From: Lachnospiraceae bacterium
GTDB taxonomy: Bacteria > Bacillota > Clostridia > Lachnospirales > Lachnospiraceae
DNA: 47,595 nt
Direction of reading: 5' to 3'
NCBI GenBank assembly: GCA_030523345.1
Contig: JAUNIR010000010.1
Location: 1 to 47,595, forward strand
The notes below the pieces were generated by a model that had not been told where the DNA came from, made no database searches, and worked only from the letters and a program-made list of their open reading frames with translations. A program made the translations under genes and the position numbers. Positions within the stretch are counted from its first letter, which is position 1. Each line of letters begins with the position of its first letter. Below are positions 39,142 through 47,503 of the stretch, one piece after another.

Positions 39142-39797
39142 TGTTTAGCAGTGAAATTATAACAATGCTTCTAGAAGGTATCAGAGATACTGTATATATG
39201 ACTGTGGCTTCCACATTTTTTGGATATGTCATTGGTCTTCCAATGGGAATTTGTCTTACTGTAACAGGTAAGGACGGACTAAAGCCAAATGCAGCAGTAT
39301 ATCGAGTACTTGATGTTATTTCGAATATAGTGAGATCAATTCCATTTTTGATTTTGCTTATTCTTCTTATTCCGTTTACAAGGTTCGTAGTAGGAAAGAG
39401 TTACGGTTCTACAGCTACAATAGTACCTCTTATTATCTGCGCAGCACCTTATATTGCAAGACTTGTAGAGTCATCGCTTAATGAAGTAGATAAGGGGGTT
39501 GTTGAGGCAGCTAAATCAATGGGTGCTAACAATTTCCAGATAGTAATGCATGTACTTCTTGTTGAAGGAAGAACATCTATTATTACTGGTGCTACAATTG
39601 CTATGGGTACGATTCTTGGTTATTCTGCAATGGCAGGAACAGTCGGCGGCGGCGGTCTTGGTGATATTGCCGTACGATACGGATATTACAGATGGCAGAC
39701 AGATATAATGATAATTACCGTAATACTTATTATCCTTTTGTTCCAGCTTTTCCAAAATGTTGGAATGAAGATTGCATCAAAGTTAGATAAGAGATAA
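39141..39797 (+). CDS. metI: Methionine ABC transporter permease MetI
   Basis: A 218-residue permease with five membrane helices. The EAA-like loop is EAAKSMGANNFQIVMHVLLVE (about residues 118-138), and the family-typical GTVGGGGLGDIAVRYGY segment is present. It starts at the last base of the metN stop. The methionine-binding lipoprotein MetQ should complete the importer but is not encoded within this window. Confidence 0.94.
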   Translation: MFSSEIITMLLEGIRDTVYMTVASTFFGYVIGLPMGICLTVTGKDGLKPNAAVYRVLDVISNIVRSIPFLILLILLIPFTRFVVGKSYGSTATIVPLIICAAPYIARLVESSLNEVDKGVVEAAKSMGANNFQIVMHVLLVEGRTSIITGATIAMGTILGYSAMAGTVGGGGLGDIAVRYGYYRWQTDIMIITVILIILLFQLFQNVGMKIASKLDKR

Positions 39798-39842
39798 AAT
39801 AGAAATATATAATAGTGCCGAAAATAAGAAAGGAGGTTCATA

Positions 39843-40214
39843 ATGCGAATTGGTTCATTATCTATGACACCATATATATATAACACGAATGGTGTTAGCT
39901 CTAAGAGTATGAATAAAATCGCAGCAATTGGAGATGATGTCACATCTTCAAAGCTTGATGTATCAGCTCTTGTAAGTGATGATGCTAAGAAGCAGCAGAA
40001 CATGAATCCTCTTAAGCCAGGTCAGAGCCTTGATTTTGCAGGAATACTTCAGATGCAGATGCAGATGAGTAGGATGAATGAGGCTCGTGTTATGCAGCCA
40101 GTTAAGGAGACTGAATCACAGCCACAGGAAATGCTTAAGGCTATGCCTGCAGATAATAATGCGCAGACAGCCCCAATAGCTGGTGATGTTATGGCGGCAT
40201 TAGGAGTTCAGTAA
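39843..40214 (+). CDS. Unrecognised small Met/Gln-rich protein
   Basis: A 123-residue protein behind a very strong Shine-Dalgarno (AAAGGAGG), so it is surely translated. It has no signal peptide or membrane helix. The N-terminal third is Ser/Asn-rich (MRIGSLSMTPYIYN), the middle is polar, and a short Met/Gln-rich helix (ILQMQMQMSRMNEARVMQ, about residues 64-81) is followed by a Pro/Gln/Ala-rich tail. Low complexity suggests a flexible binding partner. It lies 45 nt after metI and 24 nt before the rubrerythrin gene. I recognise no family. Confidence 0.7.
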   Translation: MRIGSLSMTPYIYNTNGVSSKSMNKIAAIGDDVTSSKLDVSALVSDDAKKQQNMNPLKPGQSLDFAGILQMQMQMSRMNEARVMQPVKETESQPQEMLKAMPADNNAQTAPIAGDVMAALGVQ

Positions 40215-40238
40215 GAATTATTATAGGAGGTGATTTGA

Positions 40239-40823
40239 GTGAAATATGTATGTCCAGTATGTGGATACATTCACGAAGGTGATAACCCACCAGCAGAGTG
40301 TCCAGTTTGTCATGTTTCAGGTGATAAGTTTAAGCCAGTAGAGGGTGAACTAAAGCTTGCAGCAGAACATGAATATGGTGTATATGCTAAAACAGTTAAA
40401 AATAACCCAGAAATTTCTGACGCTGATAAAGAATATATTAAAGAGCAGCTTATGGCCAACTTTAAAGGAGAGTGTTCAGAAGTAGGTATGTATCTTTGTA
40501 TGGCTAGAATCGCTCATCGTGAAGGATATCCAGAAATCGGTTTGTATTGGGAAAAGGCTGCTTACGAAGAGGCAGAGCATGCAGCTAAGTTTGCAGAGCT
40601 CCTTGGCGAGGAACTTGAGCCTAACATGAAGGCTACTACAAAGGACAATCTTGCTTGGAGAGTAGATTGTGAGTTTGGTGCAACTCAGGGTAAATTTGAT
40701 CTTGCTCTCTGTGCTAAGAAGAATAATCTTGATGCAATTCATGATACAGTACATGAAATGGCTCGTGACGAGGCAAGACATGGAAAGGCTTTGCAGGGTC
40801 TTTTAAACAGATACTTTAAGTAA
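40239..40823 (+). CDS. Reverse rubrerythrin (NADH peroxidase type)
   Basis: A 194-residue protein with the domains in reversed order. The N-terminal rubredoxin Cys4 site (Cys5, Cys8, Cys21, Cys24) comes before the diiron four-helix domain (Glu residues in [19 protein letters not shown] and MARDEARHG). Reverse rubrerythrins reduce peroxide in anaerobes using NADH and partner proteins. The start is GTG after AGGAGGTGA. A terminator follows. Confidence 0.93.
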   Translation: MKYVCPVCGYIHEGDNPPAECPVCHVSGDKFKPVEGELKLAAEHEYGVYAKTVKNNPEISDADKEYIKEQLMANFKGECSEVGMYLCMARIAHREGYPEIGLYWEKAAYEEAEHAAKFAELLGEELEPNMKATTKDNLAWRVDCEFGATQGKFDLALCAKKNNLDAIHDTVHEMARDEARHGKALQGLLNRYFK

Positions 40824-40863
40824 GTCAAATGTAAATAGTATTCGATTATTATGAATATGGTTT

Positions 40864-40896
40864 AAGAGGATGGTTCTAAATGAGTCATCCTCTTTT
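40864..40896 (+). terminator. Terminator after the rubrerythrin gene
   Basis: AAGAGGATG (40864-40872) pairs with 40886-40894 and continues into TTTTT. Confidence 0.85.
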
Positions 40897-40907
40897 TGTT
40901 GTTTTCA

Positions 40908-40936
40908 TTGCAAAAAATCCGTTAATGCTTTATCAT
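40908..40936 (+). promoter_or_regulatory. Promoter of the nitrate/sulfonate-class ABC operon
   Basis: TTGCAA (40908-40913), a 17-bp spacer and TATCAT (40931-40936), about 35 nt before the permease start. Confidence 0.6.
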
Positions 40937-40971
40937 AGTGCAGAGATAAAGAATAGGTAGTACAAAATCTT

Positions 40972-41778
40972 ATGAATAAAGAAAATAACAAATCTAATAC
41001 AGTATTGAAAAAGCTAGGAGTGGAGCAGACGCTTTCGCTTTCATGCTTTCTAATTATAATCGCTGGATGGTGTATTGCTACATATGGTGGATTCGTATCA
41101 GAGATATTTCTTCCTTCGCCAACGCAGGTAATAATGAAGCTTGTAGAACTTGGAAAAAGTGGTGAACTTTGGATAAGTTGCTGGGATTCAACAAGACGAG
41201 TAATGGTAGGATGGTTGTGGTCAGCTGTGATAGCTCTTCCTTGCGGAATGCTTATGGCGAGTTCTAGAAAATTCTCAGCATTTATTCAGCCTATAATTGA
41301 GTTTGCGAGATATTTGCCAGTTGTAGCTTTAGTTCCACTTACACTTCTTTATATGGGAATTGATGAGTCACAGAAATATATGATTATATTCCTCGGTACA
41401 TTTTTCCAGCTTGTGTTAATGGTATGCGATACAGTCTCCGGTGTTGATAAAAATATGATTAATGCCGCTAAGACTCTTGGCGCTGGTAAAGTGCAGGTAT
41501 ATACGGAAGTTATTTTTCCGGCATCGCTTCCTGGTCTAATGGATGATTTCAGAATGACAATAGGATGGGCATGGACTTATCTTGTAGTTGCTGAAATGGT
41601 AGCAGCAAGCAACGGTCTTGGATATATGATTCTCCGTTCTCAGAGATATCTAGCAACAGATACTATTTTTGCCGGACTTATCATGATTGGACTTATAGGA
41701 CTTGTGACAGACTGGTTATTCAGAGGGTTATCAAGACTTGTTGCACCATGGCAGGAGAGATTAACGGAGAAAAAGTAA
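40972..41778 (+). CDS. ABC transporter permease (SsuC/TauC/NrtB class)
   Basis: A 268-residue permease with six membrane helices, starting LGVEQTLSLSCFLIIIAGW. The EAA loop is NAAKTLGAGKVQVYTEVIFP, and the family-typical VAEMVAASNGLGYMI segment follows it. This class imports sulfonates, taurine, nitrate or thiamine-precursor compounds; the substrate here is not evident from the sequence. It is followed by its ATPase and lipoprotein genes, a complete importer. Confidence 0.9.
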   Translation: MNKENNKSNTVLKKLGVEQTLSLSCFLIIIAGWCIATYGGFVSEIFLPSPTQVIMKLVELGKSGELWISCWDSTRRVMVGWLWSAVIALPCGMLMASSRKFSAFIQPIIEFARYLPVVALVPLTLLYMGIDESQKYMIIFLGTFFQLVLMVCDTVSGVDKNMINAAKTLGAGKVQVYTEVIFPASLPGLMDDFRMTIGWAWTYLVVAEMVAASNGLGYMILRSQRYLATDTIFAGLIMIGLIGLVTDWLFRGLSRLVAPWQERLTEKK

Positions 41779-41814
41779 CTGTAAGTAGCTAACAAAGCTA
41801 ACAGAGAAAATAAT

Positions 41815-42591
41815 ATGAAATTAGAAGTAAAAGATTTAACAAAAATATATAAAGGTACAAATGGCGAAGTAACTGCTATTGATTCGGTAAACTTAAGTGT
41901 TGAGGAATCAGAGTTTGTCATGATAGTTGGACCTTCTGGATGTGGAAAGACAACACTTATAAATATGATAGGTGGTCTTGATAAGGCAACATCTGGAAAA
42001 GTCATTCTTGATGGTAAAGAGGTTGAGGGACCTGGCCCGGATAGAGGAATGGTTTTCCAAGGATATTCTCTTTTCCCATGGCTTACAGTTAAGAAAAATG
42101 TAGAATTTGGCCTCAAGATGAGAAAGGTTCCAAAAGAGGAAAGATCTAAAAAAGCTGATGAATATATTAAGCTAGTTGGCCTTGAAGGCTTTGAAAATGC
42201 TCTTCCAAAGCAGCTTTCGGGTGGTATGAAGCAGAGAGTTGCAATTGCAAGGACACTTGCTAATGAACCACAGATGCTTCTTATGGACGAGCCATTTGGT
42301 GCTCTCGATGCACAGACAAGAGTTGTTATGCAGGAACTCTTATCTAAGATTAGTCGTGAAACAAAGACAACGATCCTTTTTATTACACATGACATAGACG
42401 AGGCGGTATTACTTGGAGACAGAATATATGTTATGAGCCGCCGTCCGGGAACGATAAGAGATGTACTTTCGGTAGATTTGCCAAAGGAAAGAAGTCACGA
42501 GTGTTTTGTACTTCCACAGTTTGTGGAAACGAAAAAGAAAATCATGGACATGCTATGGCAGGAAAGTCAGGATGCAGCCCTTGATAGATAG
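41815..42591 (+). CDS. ABC transporter ATPase (SsuB/TauB/NrtD class)
   Basis: A 258-residue ATPase. The Walker A is GPSGCGKTT, the Q-loop GMVFQGYSLFPW, the signature LSGGMKQRVAIARTLA, the Walker B MLLMDEPFGALDA, and the switch His is in LFITHDIDEAV. The FPW motif is typical of the class that energises SsuC/TauC permeases. It stands 36 nt after the permease gene and before the lipoprotein gene. Confidence 0.95.
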   Translation: MKLEVKDLTKIYKGTNGEVTAIDSVNLSVEESEFVMIVGPSGCGKTTLINMIGGLDKATSGKVILDGKEVEGPGPDRGMVFQGYSLFPWLTVKKNVEFGLKMRKVPKEERSKKADEYIKLVGLEGFENALPKQLSGGMKQRVAIARTLANEPQMLLMDEPFGALDAQTRVVMQELLSKISRETKTTILFITHDIDEAVLLGDRIYVMSRRPGTIRDVLSVDLPKERSHECFVLPQFVETKKKIMDMLWQESQDAALDR

Positions 42592-42646
42592 ATAATTGAC
42601 GGTCGCATATAAAGCGGTTGGCAGTGTAAATTAATGGAGGATAATT

Positions 42647-43612
42647 ATGAAAAAAAGATTAGTAAGCCTTGCACTTATATGTGTTATGGTGGCAGCTTTA
42701 TTTACAGGCTGTGGAAAAAAGAGTTCATCAAATGATGTAACAATGGGATTCTGTACATGGACAGGATATGCACCAATGTTTATTGCTCAGGAGAATGGAT
42801 ATTTTAAGGATGCCGGAATTAATATGACAATCCAGGTAATCGAAGATGAGTCAACATACACAAGTCTTATTACAAAGGGAAGTGTACAGTTTATTGCAAC
42901 AGCTCAGGACCCTAACATTAAAATGTTTGCAAATGGTGCTGACAGCAGATACTTATTCACAATGGACACATCAAATGGTGCAGATGCCCTTGTATGTACA
43001 TCTGATATTCAGTCACTTGACGACCTTGCAGGAAAGACATTAGCTCTTGATAAATCAGCTTCATCATATTATTTCTTCTTAACAGCTCTTGAGAAGGATA
43101 GCTCACTTACAGAAGATGATATCGATGTTCTTGATATGGGTGACACAACAGAAGCAGGTCTTGCATTTATGGCAGGAAACGTTGATGCAGCTATTATGTG
43201 GGAACCAGAACTTTCAGAAGCTATTGATTCAGTTGATGGAGCACATGCATTAATTACAAGTGCTGATTACCCTAACACAATCATGGACTCACTTGTTGTT
43301 AATACAAAGTATGCAAAGGAAAATCCAGAAGTTGTAGATGCTGTAACAGAGGCATGGTATAAGGCAATCGACTTTATGAAAGAAAATCCAGATAAGGCAT
43401 ACGAGCTTATGGCATCAGGATTTGAAGAAGTAACTGCAGAGGATATTGCTGCAGATAGCGAAAAGCTTGAGTTCTATGGAAGAGAAGAAAATGCAGAACT
43501 TCTTTCATCAGGTTCAATCAAGAAAATTAGCCAGGATATGGCAGATTTCTGGATGAATAAAGGTGAATGTGATACAAATGATCTTACAGCGTTCTTTGAA
43601 CTTGCAAAGTAA
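42647..43612 (+). CDS. Substrate-binding lipoprotein (SsuA/NMT1-like)
   Basis: A 321-residue lipoprotein with lipobox FTGC (Cys22). The mature part begins VTMGFCTWTGYAPMFIAQEN, the usual start of SsuA/ThiY/NMT1-like binding proteins, with a GYFKDAGI segment. The hinge and the second lobe (AGLAFMAGNVDAAIMWEP) are present. The aromatic residues in the first motif likely contact the ligand, but its nature is not clear. It completes the ABC importer, and a terminator follows. Confidence 0.88.
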   Translation: MKKRLVSLALICVMVAALFTGCGKKSSSNDVTMGFCTWTGYAPMFIAQENGYFKDAGINMTIQVIEDESTYTSLITKGSVQFIATAQDPNIKMFANGADSRYLFTMDTSNGADALVCTSDIQSLDDLAGKTLALDKSASSYYFFLTALEKDSSLTEDDIDVLDMGDTTEAGLAFMAGNVDAAIMWEPELSEAIDSVDGAHALITSADYPNTIMDSLVVNTKYAKENPEVVDAVTEAWYKAIDFMKENPDKAYELMASGFEEVTAEDIAADSEKLEFYGREENAELLSSGSIKKISQDMADFWMNKGECDTNDLTAFFELAK

Positions 43613-43651
43613 GGCATTTACTTGAAAAAATAACATTCATAATATACAATT

Positions 43652-43684
43652 ATATCCGTGCGTTTTATACGTACGGATATTTTA
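43652..43684 (+). terminator. Terminator of the SsuABC-class operon
   Basis: A 12-bp stem with one wobble (43652-43663 with 43669-43680) is followed by TTTT. Confidence 0.8.
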
Positions 43685-43721
43685 TTATATTGAGAATTTA
43701 CTAGGTATCGGAGGAATTAAA

Positions 43722-44252
43722 ATGGCAAATCCAATAGTAACAATTACAATGGAAAATGGCGATGTGATGAAGGCAGAACTTTATCCTGAAATTGCACCAA
43801 ATACAGTTAAGAATTTCATTTCACTTATTAACAAGGGATTTTATAATGGACTTATTTTTCACAGAGTTATAAATGGATTCATGATTCAGGGTGGATGTCC
43901 AGATGGAACAGGTATGGGAGGCCCTGGATATAGCATTAAAGGCGAATTTTCTGGAAATGGATTCGCAAATGATTTAAAGCATGAGCCAGGTGTATTATCA
44001 ATGGCACGTGCAATGCATCCAGATTCAGCAGGATCACAGTTCTTTATTATGCATAAGACTAGCCCACATCTTGATGGACAGTATGCGGCGTTTGGTAAAG
44101 TTACTGAAGGACTTGATATTGTAAATAAAATTGCAGAAGTAAGAACTGATTATTCTGACAGACCAGTAGAGGAACAGAAGATTCAGTCTGTTACAGTTGA
44201 TACACTTGGCGAAGAGTATGAAGAGCCAGAAAAGCTTCAGGGATTCAGATAA
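43722..44252 (+). CDS. Peptidyl-prolyl cis-trans isomerase (cyclophilin)
   Basis: A 176-residue cyclophilin. The motifs FHRVINGFMIQGGCPDGTGMG, PGVLSMARAMHPDSAGSQFFIM (partial active-site set with Arg, Phe and Gln) and LDGQYAAFGKV are all present. It catalyses proline isomerisation; with no signal peptide it should be cytoplasmic. ATG follows GGAGGAA. DAHP synthase follows 63 nt later. Confidence 0.95.
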   Translation: MANPIVTITMENGDVMKAELYPEIAPNTVKNFISLINKGFYNGLIFHRVINGFMIQGGCPDGTGMGGPGYSIKGEFSGNGFANDLKHEPGVLSMARAMHPDSAGSQFFIMHKTSPHLDGQYAAFGKVTEGLDIVNKIAEVRTDYSDRPVEEQKIQSVTVDTLGEEYEEPEKLQGFR

Positions 44253-44315
44253 TCTGATTTCTTGTAGAAAAAGCGGTAATACACATGTAATGTGAGGCTG
44301 CAAAGGAGGAAAAAG

Positions 44316-45344
44316 ATGGGAATGGAATTTGTTCAGCAGCTTCCAAAGCCTGATGAATTCAAAAAAGAGTATGCTCTTTCAGATAAACTCATAGAGTTAA
44401 AAAAAGAGCGCGATAAAGAAATAGAAAATGTACTTACAGGAAAAAGTGATAAGTTTCTTGTAATAATAGGACCTTGTTCTGCAGACAGAGAGGATGCAGT
44501 TCTTGATTATGTACAGAGATTATCAAGAGTCAACGATAAGGTTAAGGATAAGCTTGTTTTAATTCCAAGAATTTATACAAATAAGCCACGTACAACAGGT
44601 GAAGGATATAAAGGAATAGCATCGCAGCCTAATCCAGAGAAAGAGCCTGATCTTATGCAGGGGCTTATCGCGGTTCGTTCAATGCATATGAAAGCAATGG
44701 AAATTTCAGGGCTTACACCAGCAGATGAGATGCTGTATCCTGAAAACTATCCATATCTTGATGATATTCTTTCATATGTTGCTATTGGTGCAAGATCAGT
44801 TGAAGACCAGCAGCATAGACTTACGACATCAGGTTTTGATGTGGCAGCGGGTATGAAAAACCCTACATCAGGAGACCTTACAGTAATGCTCAATTCTGTA
44901 TATGCAGCTCAGCATGCTCATACATTTACGTACAGAGGATGGGAGGTTAAGACTTCTGGAAATCCACTTGCACATACAGTACTTCGAGGAAGTATTAACG
45001 CCTATGGTAGAAGCTTTTCTAACTATCATTATGAAGATTTACAGAGATTGTACGAATTATATGAAGAGAGAGAACTTTTAAATCCGGCAGCAGTAATTGA
45101 TGCCAATCATAATAACTCTGGTAAAAAGTACAAAGAGCAGATTCGAATAGTAGGTGAAGTTCTTCACTCAAGAAGACATAGTGATAATATTAGAGGTCTT
45201 GTGAAAGGCGTTATGATAGAAAGTTATCTTGAAGAAGGTTGTCAGAAGATTGGAGAAGGAATATACGGAAAGTCCATTACTGATCCTTGTCTTGGATGGG
45301 AAGATTCAGAGAACCTTATTTACTATATTGCAGAGAATTGCTAA
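44316..45344 (+). CDS. 3-deoxy-7-phosphoheptulonate synthase (class I DAHP synthase)
   Basis: A 342-residue enzyme joining phosphoenolpyruvate and erythrose 4-phosphate, the first step of aromatic amino acid synthesis. It has IGPCSADR, RIYTNKPRTTGEGYKG, IGARSVEDQQHR and the metal and substrate-binding end IDANHNNSGK. Length and motifs match the AroF/AroG/AroH type. I take ATG 44316 after AAAGGAGG; an in-frame ATG 24 nt upstream has no site. The terminator after it is shared with the convergent riboflavin transporter gene. Confidence 0.95.
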   Translation: MGMEFVQQLPKPDEFKKEYALSDKLIELKKERDKEIENVLTGKSDKFLVIIGPCSADREDAVLDYVQRLSRVNDKVKDKLVLIPRIYTNKPRTTGEGYKGIASQPNPEKEPDLMQGLIAVRSMHMKAMEISGLTPADEMLYPENYPYLDDILSYVAIGARSVEDQQHRLTTSGFDVAAGMKNPTSGDLTVMLNSVYAAQHAHTFTYRGWEVKTSGNPLAHTVLRGSINAYGRSFSNYHYEDLQRLYELYEERELLNPAAVIDANHNNSGKKYKEQIRIVGEVLHSRRHSDNIRGLVKGVMIESYLEEGCQKIGEGIYGKSITDPCLGWEDSENLIYYIAENC

Positions 45345-45350
45345 AAAATA

Positions 45351-45390
45351 GCCTTAGGTCAATATTATCAGTGACCTAAGGCTTTATTTT
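45351..45390. terminator. Bidirectional terminator between DAHP synthase and ribU genes
   Basis: AGCCTTAGGTCA (45351-45362) pairs with 45373-45384 as a perfect 12-bp stem, with an A-run on one side and T-rich sequence on the other. Confidence 0.9.
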
Positions 45391-45983
45391 TAAAATTTTT
45401 GGCTGCCCTTAAGAATAGGTGAAAGCCTCTTATAAATTAAGAATGTGATAACAACACTAATCATGCCCTTTATAAATGTAAAAGGCATATTGAAAATAAT
45501 AAGACATTTAAGCAATGAATCTGCTGATGGAAGGATTGCCTGGTATGCACCAATGATTGCTTCCATAGGCATGAAATTAGTGTAAATTGGGTATACAATG
45601 AAGTAGTTTGTAAATACACTGATTATTGCCATTACTAAAGCACCTACAAGAGAGCCGATAAGGGCTCCTTTTTTTGTATTTATCTTTTTGTAAAAAACAC
45701 CAGCAGTGTAAACAAATGCAGCACCTAGAATAAAGTTAGATAATTCACCGACGCCGCCTGTTGAAGTCTTCATAAGATGTAAAAGATTTTTAATTAAGCA
45801 AATGATTACGCCAGATACTGGACCAAGTGCAAATGATCCGACAAGAGCTGGAAGTTCTGAGATGTCCATCTTAATAAATGATGGCATTAGTGGTACGCTG
45901 AAGTCTAAATACATAAGTATGAATGCAATGGCTGAAAGCATACCTGTTACTGTGATTTTTCTTGTGTTTGACTGAATGTTCAT
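45390..45983 (-). CDS. ribU: Riboflavin ECF transporter S-component
   Basis: A 197-residue membrane protein with about six helices. The N-terminal KITVTGMLSAIAFILMYLDFSVP segment, the KMDISELPALVGSFALGP segment that is typical of RibU, and the VICLIKNLLHLM stretch identify it. It binds riboflavin and works with the shared EcfAAT module encoded elsewhere. AAGGAGGAA precedes ATG. Its leader contains an FMN riboswitch (46151-46267) and a terminator, so uptake stops when FMN is plentiful. Confidence 0.93.
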   Translation of the reverse strand: MNIQSNTRKITVTGMLSAIAFILMYLDFSVPLMPSFIKMDISELPALVGSFALGPVSGVIICLIKNLLHLMKTSTGGVGELSNFILGAAFVYTAGVFYKKINTKKGALIGSLVGALVMAIISVFTNYFIVYPIYTNFMPMEAIIGAYQAILPSADSLLKCLIIFNMPFTFIKGMISVVITFLIYKRLSPILKGSQKF

Positions 45984-46038
45984 TTTTCCTCCTTAAATGC
46001 GAATTGGCTAAACCCTTTCCGCTAGTAGTCGGGGAGGA

Positions 46039-46150
46039 TTACGGTATTTAGTATTATTTATATGTGTTATTGCCAAAAACGGAAAAATGCAATAAAAAAG
46101 CCCACTGCGAACAGCGGGGTACAAAAATAAATAGTAATATAATACCGTAA
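46039..46150 (-). repeat. Inverted repeat enclosing the riboswitch terminator
   Basis: TTACGGTATT and AATACCGTAA (46039-46048 and 46141-46150) are perfectly complementary. AT-rich sequences just inside can extend the pairing imperfectly. The upstream arm directly abuts the 3' end of the aptamer. The pairing would enclose the terminator and may be part of the switch. Confidence 0.55.
46093..46119 (-). terminator. Expression-platform terminator of the FMN riboswitch
   Basis: On the minus strand a CCCGCTG / CAGTGGG stem with a TTCG loop ends in CTTTTTT. It lies between the aptamer and ribU. Confidence 0.85.
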
Positions 46151-46267
46151 ATTCTTCTCTCATCCGGACTATAACCGTCGGTTCTGGAATTTCACCAGAT
46201 CATGGATAAACCTCGTGGACTTTTACCACCGGTAGGGAATTGACTCTCGTCTCACCCGACCCCGAAG
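46151..46267 (-). promoter_or_regulatory. FMN riboswitch (RFN element)
   Basis: Read on the minus strand, the element has the conserved RFN pieces in order: CTTCGGGG at its 5' end, GGGTGAGACGAGAGTC, ACCGGTGGT, the CCGACGGTTATAGTCCGGATG stretch and the closing GAGAGAAG. FMN binding would favour the terminator at 46093-46119 and shut off ribU. Most of the 391-bp gap between ribU and the next gene is this control region. Identification is by sequence alone but is strong. Confidence 0.97.
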
Positions 46268-46374
46268 TTATTAAATTACAATGCAATAATAGACGTATGT
46301 GAAAAATATGTCAAGGGGCATTTTCTTTACATTTACGCTTCTTTGAAATATAATTATATAGTTTGGAGGACTAT

Positions 46375-47235
46375 ATGAAAAATAAAGATATATCCGGTAA
46401 AACTTTAGAAGATGTAGGTATTAGCGTCCTACTTATTGCTTTATTTGCAGCTACAATGGTAGGTGCACTAAGTGATAGAGCGCTTTTTAATGAGAATCTT
46501 GTAATGACTATTGTATCGTTTGTGGCAGTACTTCTTGCTGCAATCGGTGTTACAAGTATACCAGTTATTATAGCTTCATTAGCTACTATTTGCTATATAG
46601 CCTATAAAATATATCAGGTATTTATGATGGATGCACAAATACCTGGAATTTCCTATTTGTGGATTGCAATACCTGGGTTGTCAGTTCTTGGAATATCGTT
46701 ATTTATTAAGGGTGTTCAGAGACTTCAAAGAGATAATAATATTCTTAGTAAACAGGTTGAAGATCTGATTATGATAGATCCACTTACTGGGTTTTATAAC
46801 TTGAGAAGTATGTATATGGATATTCAGACACAAATCTCATATGCAGAAAGAAATAATAAGCAGATTTCTCTTATGATTATTAGACCAAGATATAGGAAAG
46901 AATTAAAGGATGTTCTTAAGAAATCTCAGTATGAAAGTGTAATAGTAAATTTATCTAAGATTGTTTATGATACTGTTCGACTTGAAGATAAAGTTTATTC
47001 TCTTGATGGAGATGGAACAGTAGGAGTACTTCTTACATGTGACAGACAGGGAGCCAAGCTTGTAGAAAAGAGAATTAGAGGCAAGATAGATTCGACAGAT
47101 GCATTTAATTCAATTGCTGAGAAGCCTATTAGGATGGAAATACAGCTTGGATTTCTCGAATACAAAAAGGAATATAACCGAGATGCAATTCAGTTTAAGT
47201 CACTTGTTGAAGAAGAAGTTGCATACGATTTATAA
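46375..47235 (+). CDS. Membrane protein with degenerate GGDEF domain
   Basis: A 286-residue protein. Residues 1-110 hold about four membrane helices. A short linker helix (residues 111-130) leads to a GGDEF-like domain that begins DPLTGFYNLRSMYMDI, the usual start. At the place of the GGDEF loop the sequence is RLEDKVYSLDGDGTVGVLL, so the catalytic G-G-D/E-E-F is lost. It probably cannot make cyclic di-GMP and may be a binding or scaffolding relic. The start at 46375 follows TTTGGAGGA. Confidence 0.8.
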   Translation: MKNKDISGKTLEDVGISVLLIALFAATMVGALSDRALFNENLVMTIVSFVAVLLAAIGVTSIPVIIASLATICYIAYKIYQVFMMDAQIPGISYLWIAIPGLSVLGISLFIKGVQRLQRDNNILSKQVEDLIMIDPLTGFYNLRSMYMDIQTQISYAERNNKQISLMIIRPRYRKELKDVLKKSQYESVIVNLSKIVYDTVRLEDKVYSLDGDGTVGVLLTCDRQGAKLVEKRIRGKIDSTDAFNSIAEKPIRMEIQLGFLEYKKEYNRDAIQFKSLVEEEVAYDL

Positions 47236-47241
47236 AATAAG

Positions 47242-47274
47242 ACATGATCTGATATCTATCAGGTCATGTTTTTT
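47242..47274 (+). terminator. Terminator after the degenerate GGDEF gene
   Basis: A 13-bp arm (47242-47254) pairs with 47257-47269 with one wobble, continuing into T residues. Confidence 0.85.
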
Positions 47275-47391
47275 AATGTCAATATAAGAAGAACTCATTG
47301 AAGAATGCATGTTTTTGTGTGTGAGTTTTGCACAAAACATAATGTAAATACATGATAAAACAATACATAACAACGAAAAATGACGAAAAGT

Positions 47392-47420
47392 TTGACAATG
47401 TGACAAAATCGAATTAAACT
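47392..47420 (+). promoter_or_regulatory. Promoter of the gene at the window end
   Basis: TTGACA (47392-47397), a 17-bp spacer and TAAACT (47415-47420), with a long leader of about 75 nt before the ATG. Confidence 0.6.
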
Positions 47421-47503
47421 ACGAATGATTAAAAACAAACATTTTTAAGTTAATTCATATTTAATTTATTTACTCATAATTTATCGAGTGAAAGGAGATT
47501 ACA

